Source: Mnemiopsis leidyi (taxonomy: Eukaryota > Ctenophora > Tentaculata > Lobata > Bolinopsidae). Taken from it: 25,325 nt of DNA. The notes under the pieces were generated by a model. The model searched no databases, had not been told where the DNA came from, and saw only the letters and a program-made list of their open reading frames with translations. The translations under genes and the position numbers were made by a program. Location of the stretch: the NCBI GenBank assembly GCA_000226015.1, contig JH153525.1, positions 37,093-62,417 on the forward strand, written 5' to 3'. Shown here one piece after another: positions 12,901 to 21,100 of this stretch (positions are counted from its first letter, which is position 1; each line of letters opens with the position of its first letter).

Positions 12901-13700
12901 TTCTAGACGTTGTACTTGTAAATGATTCAGTAATTAATTCGTGTATCCTTGTAAATAACAAGGTAATTAATTCTAGACGTTGTACTTGTGAATAATAAAG
13001 TAATTAAAGATGTGATTGTGAACCAACAACCCAGGCAGAGGACGAGGAGGAGCACAGTAGATGTACTCTGAGTGAGTCCAGTTCTCAAGCCTACCAGAAG
13101 TTGCGGGTCGAGCCTCTAGCTCAGTCCTCCAGAGACGTGTCTAGAAGTGGTCACTCCTGGCAACCACTGTCTCTCACCGCTCTCCAGGTACTTTACACTT
13201 GTTATAACGGTCACATGTTATAACGGTCACGTGTTATAACGGTCACGTGTTGTAACGGTCACGTGTTATAACGGTCACGTGTTGTAACGGTCACGTGTTG
13301 TAACGGTCACGTGTTGTAACGGTCACGTGTTGTAACGGTCACGTGTTGTAACGGTCACGTGTTATAACGGTCACGTGTTGTAACGGTCACATGTTATAAC
13401 GGTCACGTGTTATAACGGTCACGTGTTATGACGGTCACATGTTACAACGGTCACGTGATTTTTCATGTGGTTTTTTAGAATAAATGCGTTATTTTGTAAT
13501 TGCATATTTTTCAACTTTACGTGGACTTCAAGACAATGAACCTGGCATTTTTCACCTCTTAGAGGAGGAATGTTGTATTGTCGTCTATGTGAAAATCAGA
13601 CAAGAATGTGACGACTAATTTTGTGCAGGAATATTCACCGCAAATAACCGTGACTACAAAAGCGACGACTGAACAAGAAAAAATGTGGAGGGTTGTTTGA
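6980..13700 (+). CDS. Uncharacterised six-exon gene, 243 residues
   Basis: I do not recognise this protein. Exons are 6980-7130, 7566-7655, 8057-8127, 8937-9131, 13035-13187 and 13629-13700 (TGA). Phases 1, 1, 0, 0, 0 agree at every junction and the total is 732 nt. An in-frame TGA immediately precedes the ATG. The N terminus (MGFFGRKGLGSNSNGSEKKL) is basic and glycine-rich. A charged, probably helical stretch follows (WMQAIQEAKIKKARMNDLKN), then a basic segment (RRSKFVTPPRCKF). Exon 4 is rich in K/R/Q/N (MYRAAQKNKTKAG). Exon 5 starts with an acidic run (AEDEEEH) and is Ser-rich; exon 6 ends EQEKMWRVV. There is no signal peptide or membrane segment, so it is probably cytosolic or nuclear. The weakest junction is exon 3, whose donor AAA|GTTTGC is poor; without it the frame stops about 13 codons later. 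Intron 4 (3.9 kb) contains several repeats. Coding status rests on six phase-consistent open exons. Confidence 0.65.
7694..7795. mobile_element. 102-bp pogo/Tigger-like MITE with TA target duplication
   Basis: The left end CAGTAAAACCTCCGTTTAC is mirrored at the right end by GTAAATAGAGGTTTTACTG, and TA dinucleotides flank both ends (7692-7693 and 7796-7797). CAGTARAACCTC-type ends with TA duplications are typical of pogo/Tigger-like mariner-superfamily elements. At 102 bp it has no transposase and is non-autonomous. It lies in intron 2 of the unknown plus-strand gene. Confidence 0.8.
9672..10190 (-). pseudogene. Degenerate LINE ORF1 (L1-like RNA-binding protein) fragment
   Basis: Reading the minus strand, a helical region (VLQNQIIEMGQDTVQTF, about 10185-10135) leads to SYAGVVK. 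After a frameshift near 10030 the ORF1 core follows: EDRSRNLMIHGL, then VADIFLRLG, RVGSPETG, VEVSFSS and VFVSPD. A second break near 9755 skips several codons before LREVKKKRKG and FMIKTGEVQPS. The order coiled coil, NLxIHGL, DIFxxLG, RVG, VxFSS, VFxSPD, LKKK is that of non-LTR retrotransposon ORF1 proteins. At least two frame disruptions show that it is dead. No reverse transcriptase is seen nearby. It lies antisense within intron 4 of the plus-strand gene. Confidence 0.75.
10200..11232. other. Intron 4 interior: CpG-rich patch and a small palindrome
   Basis: A locally CpG-rich patch (about 10398-10495, with CGCGCG and GCGCGCGC runs) stands out against AT-rich surroundings. GTGTCATTTAC and its complement GTAAATGACAC form a 23-bp palindrome with a one-base centre at 10913-10935. 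The open frames on both strands lack splice context or resemblance to known proteins, so no gene is called. Confidence 0.4.
11233..11246. other. Assembly gap (14 Ns)
   Basis: A run of 14 N lies just before a palindromic tandem repeat, which probably broke the assembly. The true length of this part of the intron is therefore unknown. Confidence 1.
11268..11480. repeat. 50-bp tandem repeat with palindromic TGGTCAAAAATTTTGACCA core
   Basis: Two full 50-bp units (11291-11340 and 11341-11390) are followed by a partial one to about 11428 and a diverged tail to 11478. Each unit contains TGGTCAAAAATTTTGACCA or a mutated form, which can fold on itself, and ends with TTTGAAATTTTGGCCA. The array abuts the N gap and probably continues into it. 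Confidence 0.85.
11480..12820. other. Rest of intron 4, nothing recognised
   Basis: AT-rich sequence without phase-compatible exons, transposon motifs or tandem structure that I could identify on either strand. Confidence 0.4.
12822..13010. repeat. Degenerate ~33-37-bp tandem repeat before exon 5
   Basis: About five units alternate between versions built on AAGTTATTTATAC and AAAGTAATTAATTCTAGACG, each ending in CTTGTRAATAATAA-like sequence. The array ends about 25 bp before the acceptor of exon 5 (13035) of the unknown plus-strand gene. Confidence 0.75.
13202..13457. repeat. 16 x 16-bp minisatellite; 13 units carry an E-box
   Basis: The unit TTRTAACGGTCACGTG repeats exactly 16 times with no length variation. 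Thirteen units contain CACGTG and three contain CACATG. The array starts 14 bp after the exon 5 donor (13187|GTACTT) of the plus-strand gene. The GGTCACGTG core equals the E-box at 6317 in the promoter-like cluster. Confidence 0.95.
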
Positions 13701-13807
13701 ACAAAGACAGTGCTATACAAATTAAGTCTGAATACATCGTTTTGGTAGGGCTATACTATAAATAGATTTTTGAAGTGTATCATAAAATTAAAGTTAAAGA
13801 AGATGTT

Positions 13808-13813
13808 AATAAA
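13808..13813 (+). terminator. Poly(A) signal AATAAA for the unknown plus-strand gene
   Basis: A canonical AATAAA lies 107 bp after the TGA at 13698-13700. This is a reasonable 3' UTR length and supports exon 6 as the last exon. Confidence 0.55.
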
Positions 13814-14076
13814 GAGGAAAATATTGCTGAATTTTTTATATTATGATAAAACTTATAAGTTGTTTTGTACTAACTAATTTTTTCTTTCTGATTGTTACTC
13901 TGTAGTTTCATGCTTCCATAACTGAATGAATATTAAAAGCACCATCCACCTCAATCTTGCTAACGTCAGATTCTCGATATAACTCCTAATTATTCATTTT
14001 TCCGGTTTTTCTAAGTCTTTAGTTGGATCATCACTCGAACTTCAGCCCCTCACACGGCCGTGCACTACATCTATTT

Positions 14077-16435
14077 TCAGGACTTTTCCCTGTCGAACTC
14101 AATACTGAACTTGGTAACAATGATCGTCATGGGCAGGGCCAGACATATTATACCCAAACAAAGGACCAGCGAACCGGCGAACTTGCCAGCTGTTGTAACC
14201 GGGTACATGTCTCCAAAGCCGACCGTTGTCACGGAAACCAGGACCCACCAGCAGGACATCAGGATGGAGGAGAAGGGCTGGTTGGGTTGTACCGCATCAC
14301 CGTCCTTCAGACTGTGATTATCCGGCACGTGTTCCAGATAGAACATGATCGAACCGAAGGTTATAACGAAGAGAAAAATGGAAACGAAAAGGACGAGGAG
14401 CTCGTTTCGGGCTTTAACCACGGCTTTCATGATCACCATCATGCTCTCTGAGTGCCGGACGAACTTGAACACCCTCACAACTCTTATCAGTCTCAGAGCT
14501 CGGAGAGACTCGTAGTCAGGCCGGTTCTGGCTGTCGAATGTCGTGGTAGCTAGCTGTATCATCTCGATATAGAACGGTAACACTGAGACGATGTCCAGCA
14601 AATTCATGTAATCTTTCCAGTAGTTGATAAATTTGGGCCAGGAGCACATTCGCAGTACAACGTCAATAGTGAACCATGAAATTGTCATCGTATTTATCAT
14701 AAAGAGCCAAAAGTTTATTCTACTTGTGTCAAAATCGCTACTAATATAATCGAAGCTGAAATGACGTTCTAGAGTCGATTCGGATTCTAAAATAAACAAG
14801 ATGGTTGCCAAGCCTATCATAGCGATGTCGGTGATGTGGTAAACAGAAGCACAGGCAGACCGTGGAGGGTTCACTAGAAACTTGTGTATCTCCAACTTTC
14901 TGCTGTGAGAGCAGCACAAACAGGAGCTGTCTTTCATCATGTTTTCCTTGATCTCTATCACGCAGTCACGTGAGCGCTTCAGGCCGTAGAAGTCCTTCTC
15001 GGAGTGGTATATGTGGAGGTCTATGTAAGGAGGAGGGCACTCGATTCCAGTCTGATAAAATTGGAGGATCGACTCGAAACACGTCCTGAAAGATTACTTA
15101 TTGTCTATTTGGGCCAGAAGGCGTTTTGGCCGTGAGATTTGCGATTGGTGTGCAAAATTCGACAGATTGTAGTAAAAGGAAGGCTACCTGTGTCTGTCCA
15201 GATAGTAAGCATTAAGTTTGGGAGAGTAAAGTGTCTCTCTCTGTTTGGGGTCGCCCAGCAACGAGTTGGGAAACCTATTCAGCGTCTCCTCCGTTGTTAC
15301 GTATCCGAAACCTGGAAATTATATTATACTATCAAAATCTCAAAATTTTCAAAATCTTCAATCTCAAAATCTTCAATATTATTTAGAAAATGTGATGTCT
15401 GATAATTTGCTGGATGACCTTAAATTAATTTTCAAATAGAATTCTGTGAAACTTTGCACTATATACTGCATACCTGAACAATTGATAAAGACCAGATCAG
15501 AGTCCTCTTCCTGTAAAACCGGTTCATGTGACTTCTCCTCCAATAAATTCTCTGTCACCTCACCATTAGCTTCGTCGTCTGACTCAGTAGCCTCCAATAT
15601 CACCCCAATTTTAGTATTGACACTGAGAGGATCATGTTCGGAACCCCTGTTAGACCCACTTCTCTGTAAGTGAGCGTGTTCTGGTACTGCTACTTCCGTC
15701 TCCTGGTCTGATGTGATACTTGTCCTGCTGGGCCTTCTTGCACTGCTCGTCCTCCTTCTACACAGAGCGTGTCAATTAGGCTTCTTTACTTACTGGCTAG
15801 TGTTATAAACTGTTTATGTAACGAGAATGTTTATTAAAATACCACTGTGACAAATGTAAAAACAGTTGAAAATTCTTACGTGTCGGGCGGAACACGACTT
15901 TTCTGTCTCCTGAAACAAAACCCGTTTGAGATGACATTGAATAAACTTAGAGTTTGAGTGTTTTGCTCTGTCTTGCAACTAGACTAGTGGATATTACAAA
16001 GTAAATACAAACGTAAATAAACAAGTGGATATTGCAGAGAAACTCAGAAGTAGTGGATATATGACCACTACAAATACAAAACTATAGTGGATATTACACT
16101 GCGAATCGCTACAAGTACAAAAAGAAAACTAGTGGACATCACAGAGTAACTCACAAGGAGTGGATATGACCACGTTTTAACAAACACCCTAGAGCGGTGT
16201 GACTGACTGCCGCCATGCTGATCCGTTTCTTTGTCTTGTTTAACTTCCCAGAGAAGGACGGTACTGGAAGAGGTGGAGGTCCTTGTATGGAGGTCCTGGG
16301 TGTGGGGCTAGAACTCCCCCCAGACGCCCCCGGACTGTTACAACGTTCCTGCTCCACCTCCTCTCTCGCCAGGGTGTTCCTGATGCTGTGTCGCACCCGG
16401 GGCAGCTTGCTCGCGTTCAGGTGACTGAGCGCCAT
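14077..16435 (-). CDS. Voltage-gated potassium channel alpha subunit, five exons, complete
   Basis: Exons, in transcript order: 16435-16188, 15909-15880, 15757-15474, 15311-15188 and 15085-14077; 1695 nt, 564 residues, phases 2, 2, 1, 2. The N-terminal region is basic and proline-rich (GPPPLPVP). The T1 tetramerisation domain spans about 180-275 (LVFINCSGFG, TLNRFPNSLLGDP, YYLDRH, FESILQFYQTG). S1 is at about 311-329, S2 353-374, S3 387-404, S5 457-478 and S6 530-553. S4 carries R424, R427, R430, R433, K436 and R439. The selectivity filter is TTVGFGD (515-521), so the channel should pass K+ across the plasma membrane. Unusual points: GFGD instead of GYGD; PMT at 547-549 where Kv S6 has P-V/I-P; Asn360 where Shaker has Glu283 in S2 (Asp370 and Asp393 keep the other charge-transfer acids). 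The tail stops about ten residues after S6. The conserved zinc-binding His/Cys set of Shab/Shaw/Shal T1 is mostly absent. Subfamily uncertain. Confidence 0.95.
15326..15378. repeat. Short AATCTTCAAAATCTC-type repeat by the Kv exon 4 acceptor
   Basis: TCAAAATCTC and AAAATCTTCAAT motifs recur several times. The array lies just upstream (minus strand) of the acceptor at 15312, in the intron between exons 3 and 4. Confidence 0.5.
15980..16172. repeat. Degenerate tandem repeat in Kv intron 1
   Basis: Six loosely spaced copies of TAGTGGATATTACAGAGTAA-like sequence, 30-50 bp apart, fill most of the first Kv intron. The array ends about 15 bp from the exon 1 donor (16187). Confidence 0.7.
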
Positions 16436-17540
16436 GATCCTGGTTTCGTGAGGTTAAACAATCAAACTTCTCCCGCTCGCACAGATGAAAATACACACGG
16501 CAACTGTATTATCAATTGTGTGTTGTGTAAAGGAACTGGACACTGGTACGGGGTGATGGCAGAAAGGAATGTGGCGGTTGTCAATAGCCGCGGGGAGTCC
16601 GGTCTTCACGTGCTCTTTTCAATTGCTGAGTCTCTTGAAAAGGAGCCATCCTATTTCAGCAGTTTTAAATGGTATAATAATCGCTTTCTGATATTTCTCG
16701 CGCTCTTTAAAAAAGAATGTTTTGTTGTCCAATAAAGTGCATCATTGTTAAATTACGTACACAATTATAGGATGGGACGTTTCTGGATGTAGCTTCAGTA
16801 GGCAGGGGAAATTTAACCTTACTTTGAGCTGTGCACTGTGCCACTGTGCAGGAGAAATTTAACTTCATTTTGAGCTGTGCACTGTGCAGAAGAATTTAAC
16901 TTCACATTGAGCTGTGCACTCAATACAATATATGACAACCTTGTGAGTGTCGTTTCGGTTGAATACTCATTCATTGACGTGAATGTATTGGCTGATCCCC
17001 AGTTGAAAAAGGAGGGATAAGTCTATATATATAGTTCCCCCAGCTCGAGAAACCACGAACTCCCGACTAACTTATCTAATTTGTCTCAATGTAACTAGAT
17101 TTAGCCTGGAACTTCTGGCCACTTATAGTCAAACTAATGGTTTTAGAAGCATGAGCTGCATTAGCTCTTCTTCTTTTATGTAATTTTCATGAATCTGATT
17201 ATTTGATTCGATGATAGATGCAGGTTTCCTCAATGTTATCAGGTTTCGTCGAATAGGACACAAAAATACCGTTATGCGTTTTGAAACAGTTTTGAAAAAT
17301 GAAAGGAGACAATGATTTCAGAAGATAATAATTTCAGAAATTTGACAAAAATAAATAAGATTTTACTTATTTTACTTCAGCAGACTTAACCAAACACTGT
17401 CAGCTGGCTGTTTTAAAACTGCATAATGATTAAGCACGTTAAATTAATCTGTATATAAGTTTAGAAAAGTCAACAGATGATATTGATAACAGTTTGTCAA
17501 TGTTTTATGTAACATACTTGCTGCGCTGAATAATTATCAC
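16436..17540. other. Upstream region of the Kv gene; no gene recognised
   Basis: This is the 5' flank of the minus-strand Kv gene. A TATATATATA at 17024-17033 reads as a TATA-like element on both strands, but it is about 590 bp from the start codon and unproven. A 3-copy minisatellite (16801-16922) lies inside. The plus-strand open frame over 16283-16735 is antisense to Kv exon 1 and is not a gene. Confidence 0.4.
16801..16922. repeat. Three-copy ~40-47-bp tandem repeat
   Basis: Three copies of GCAGGAGAAATTTAACTTCA followed by a TTTTGAGCTGTGCACTGT-like half occur head to tail in the 5' flank of the Kv gene. The copies differ by small insertions. Confidence 0.8.
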
Positions 17541-17544
17541 TTTA

Positions 17545-17960
17545 ATTTCCAAAAATTCAATCATAGCAACTTTCTAAAGTAATGTCAAATCAGCTACAAC
17601 GAGAATTTCACAGTTTGTCCAAGTCGAATAATCTCGAAATTTACTGGAGGGAGGTAAGCACTCCCCAAACTCAAAGGATCACATCAAATATTTTACTGTA
17701 CAAAATTCAAATATTTAACTACAAATTAAACTCTACAAATCAAACGCCCCGGATTAACCCAGCAATGAGATCGAGCACTTAGCACAACCAATTAAACCTC
17801 AACAAGATCATAAATCACCCCAAACACCCACATCCACCCAAGTTCCATCAACCCCCCAACCAGCTCCTTATCTCTGGAGTTTACGTCCAGCACAGACTGT
17901 GTGTTTAAACACTGTTATCTAGCTTGTCCAGGTGTCACCAGAATCTAAGGAGTCAGAACT
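17545..17960. other. 3' flank of the sushi-like gene
   Basis: A/C-rich DNA with several CACCC/CCACC runs (17800-17870). A minus-strand ATTAAA (TTTAAT on plus at 17541-17546) could serve as poly(A) signal about 415 bp after the stop. No closer AATAAA was seen. No gene is supported. Confidence 0.35.
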
Positions 17961-18128
17961 TTACAGTAAGAGAGCTAACACAGTGACAGTCAGTAAAATG
18001 GTCGAAACCAAACAATTCGTTGCGGCACCAGGTTCCTCAGTTGGTTTAGTGTCCTTGATACAGACGGGAGCTGCTCCCGTTCCTATGTTCCCGTTCTCAC
18101 AAGTCTGTTCTCCTTTTGTTGGGTCGGC
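17961..18128 (-). CDS. Last exon: end of final sushi module and GPI-anchor signal
   Basis: This phase-0 exon follows TTACAAAACAG and encodes 55 residues. The last two cysteines of the final sushi module come first (EQTC, APVC). A Thr/Pro/Glu-rich linker follows (KPTEEPGAATN), and then an uninterrupted hydrophobic run (VSTILLTVTVLALLL) reaches the stop. Small residues before a C-terminal hydrophobic tail with no cytoplasmic basic residues are the signature of a GPI-attachment signal. The attachment site would be around the G-A-A-T-N stretch. A simple membrane tail is less likely, because nothing follows the hydrophobic run. Confidence 0.75.
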   Translation of the reverse strand, partial: ADPTKGEQTCENGNIGTGAAPVCIKDTKPTEEPGAATNCLVSTILLTVTVLALLL

Positions 18129-21100
18129 CTGTTTTGTAATAGAAAGTTAGTAAGAACAATTGACATTGCAGACGTTATATAAAGTTGAATTATTTGTACA
18201 AATAAGCGTGATTTTACCTGATATAAAAAACAATTCCTAGATTTGCAAGGTGATACTGAGGACTCTAGGTGAAAGTGAAACTTACGTGCTTATAGCCTGC
18301 AAGTGAAAAGTGAAACTTACGTGCTCATATCCCTCTGTGCAAGTGAAAGTGAAACTTACGTGCTTATAGCCCTCTCTGCAAGTGAAAGTGATCGTGTCTC
18401 CTTCGCTGTAGGGTGCACTTCCTGATCGTTTTTCTGCTGGAGTTATTTCTCCGTCAAACCCGACAGTCTTTCTACAGCCACCTGGTAAAGTTCTATGTCA
18501 GTTTGTAGGATTAGTTATATAAGCTTTTAGCCTTTATTTTACTTTAGAAATATAAAAAGCAAAACTAGAAACTTGAACCTGATGGTTATTTCTGCAGTTA
18601 TATTAGCTTTATTTTTCTTAAGAAATGTAACAAGCAGAACTATGATGTTGGTGGTCAGAAGAGAAACGCACAGATATAAATTAAGAACTAGAAACTTCAA
18701 CCTAATGGTTATTTCTGCAGTTATATAAGCTTTATTTTTCTTTAGAAATATAACAAGCAGAACTAGGAACTTCAACCTAATGGTTATTTCTGCAGTTATA
18801 TTAGCTTTATTTTCCTTTAGAAATATAACAAGCAAAACTAGAAACTTGAACCTGATGATTATATATGCAGGTTTTTTTGTTTCTGAGTGAAACCATGGCA
18901 ATATAAACCTACTTAACGGTAAAGGTTACAGTTCAGACGATGTCACGACATGATATTTGTCACTTTTCTTACTCTCACTTTATTTCACATCTCTTTGAGG
19001 TGAAACCTAGAAGTAGATGACGTATTGTCACTTTTACTACTGCTCCGATTGTCTTGGTAAACTATGAATTTCTAATTATTTGCACGAGCCGCAGTTTTTA
19101 ACTTGTCAATATGAAAAGAAAATTAGAAGACGGTTGAGAAAATTTAGCGGAGACTTCTTAAATTAGCAGAATAGCAGAATTTTCCCAACCCGAAATTTCT
19201 AAAATAACTGAAGTAAAGTCCGGCTCTGAGGGACAGTATTGGACACAGTTGTCATGGCAACAGGGTTTTAAGAAGCTGGTCCTTATTATCAAATTTCTTT
19301 GTTTCTCATTTAACCATGGCGATAGATTGCCAACTGTGAGTTACACAAATTTGATAATTTATAAAATCCGTAACCTGTAAGTCATGATAATTTAGCGAGT
19401 TTTATTGACTGCTCCAGACTTTCAGCACTGGTTGGTCGAGCTTGCAGGTATCACAGCCCCTCATGAGCTGATGTATGAAAATTGACTTATCTCATGACAA
19501 GGACATGGTATATCTGTGTGTGATGTTGATACATGGCCCGCCGACAAGTATTCAGGAGACAGTGTGGTCGCCAAGTCACAGAACAGATTAAATTTGCGGA
19601 TCTTAGTCAGTGTCTACATGCTACATGCTATATCGTTACATGCTATGTTTAATAGCATCCTAGCATTAAATCCTTTGTCTTTCACTCGAGTCAAGAAGAG
19701 AATATTAAAAACACTGTTGAACTACATGCTATGTAGTTGCATACTATGTATAGCTATAATATGCTATATAGCTACATGCTATATAGCTACATGCTATAGG
19801 GGAACTCACTGTAACATATCTGGGCTGGAAGATGGGAGTTAACGAGAGTTTCGTTACCAGCTGGCTCCACACATGGGATCTCCAGTGACGTGGCCCCTTT
19901 ACTGAGTGTGTCCTGAGTGTCCAGGTCGAACATATAACCTGACGGAGTAGGAAACGATAATTATAGGGCAAGTTGAATGATATTTAAAGTCAAAAACTGT
20001 TAGATTGTGACTTAATAGTATTGAGAAACGTTGTTGTAGAGAAGGATTATGAATTTTTTATATCACGTGATGCATCGATTTACCCATGAGAAGTTAAGTG
20101 CGGCTATCAATGTCGAGCACAACTTTACCCAAAAAACATTCTCTATTGGCTAAAGATAGCTGCATTCCTAGTACAATTTAAAAGTCTTGTAATTGAGTAC
20201 CTTCACTGCAAGTAAAAACGTAAGATTCTCCAACTGGAATATTTCCTGTTCTATCAAGAGTTCCGCCTGTAGCAGCCGGAGATTCGCAAACTGGATCTGG
20301 AACAAGAAGATTATTTTGTTGAAGAAAACAGTGAAGTTACATACTGGTTCTAAAACTTAACATTGTTTAGCACGGCGCGTTGTTTTACTTAAACTTAACT
20401 TATACCTTATATTAGCGAAACTTAGGGTAACCATACAAGGACGTGATTATTTACTTTTAGTCTTACCCGCTTGGCATGTTGGTGTGGCATCGTTATCATA
20501 TCCAGTCGTATCGAACTCCATAGTACTATTACTAATACAGCTCAGGAACCTGGGACCCAGTATTACAAAGTGGGTTTCGTTCGTACAAAAAGCCTGGAAA
20601 TACAAGTTTGGTAATCGCCAAGAGTTCTAGACATAGACGGTTACTGGTAATACTTCGATTTAGAAATGTTAGTAGACGATGATCATCAGTCGACAATTTT
20701 GGACAAACTTTTTGGTTTGTGATTGTCTTAGACAATTATCAAATGTTACATTACTTTTAGCAATAAAAAAACTCTGCTGATATCAAATTTTACTTAACGT
20801 TAATAGCTGAAGCAGTGATAACGATAGAGTAGTTGATAACAATAATGTTGATAACAAAAACATGAACTATGAAACCTCCACATGATTGACTCCAGGTATC
20901 GCATGTTCTTCTCGGTCGACCGCTCGTTTTGCTTCATCAACATAGCGGAAATCGTAGCCTAAATTGCCCTCTGTCTCTGCTGGCCATTCACAAGTTCCTG
21001 ATTGGTTGACAATAACTTATGGTTTTATCCAGATTTATTAACTTAAAAGTAATTGCACTGTGGCTTTTTTTAATTAGGGGTCGTTCACATATGACGTCAT

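Noticed and set aside
13202..13457. CRISPR-like regular array
   Set aside because: Units are contiguous without unique spacers, and the context is an animal intron.
14023..14451. A 142-codon plus-strand open frame
   Set aside because: Antisense shadow of the Kv pore and S6 coding sequence.
16283..16735. A 150-codon plus-strand open frame
   Set aside because: It overlaps Kv exon 1 in antisense and has no homology or splice support.
18539..18901. A 120-codon minus-strand open frame with repeated IRLKFLVLLVIFL
   Set aside because: Product of a ~75-bp intronic tandem repeat, again a multiple of three; the neighbouring exons splice in phase without it.
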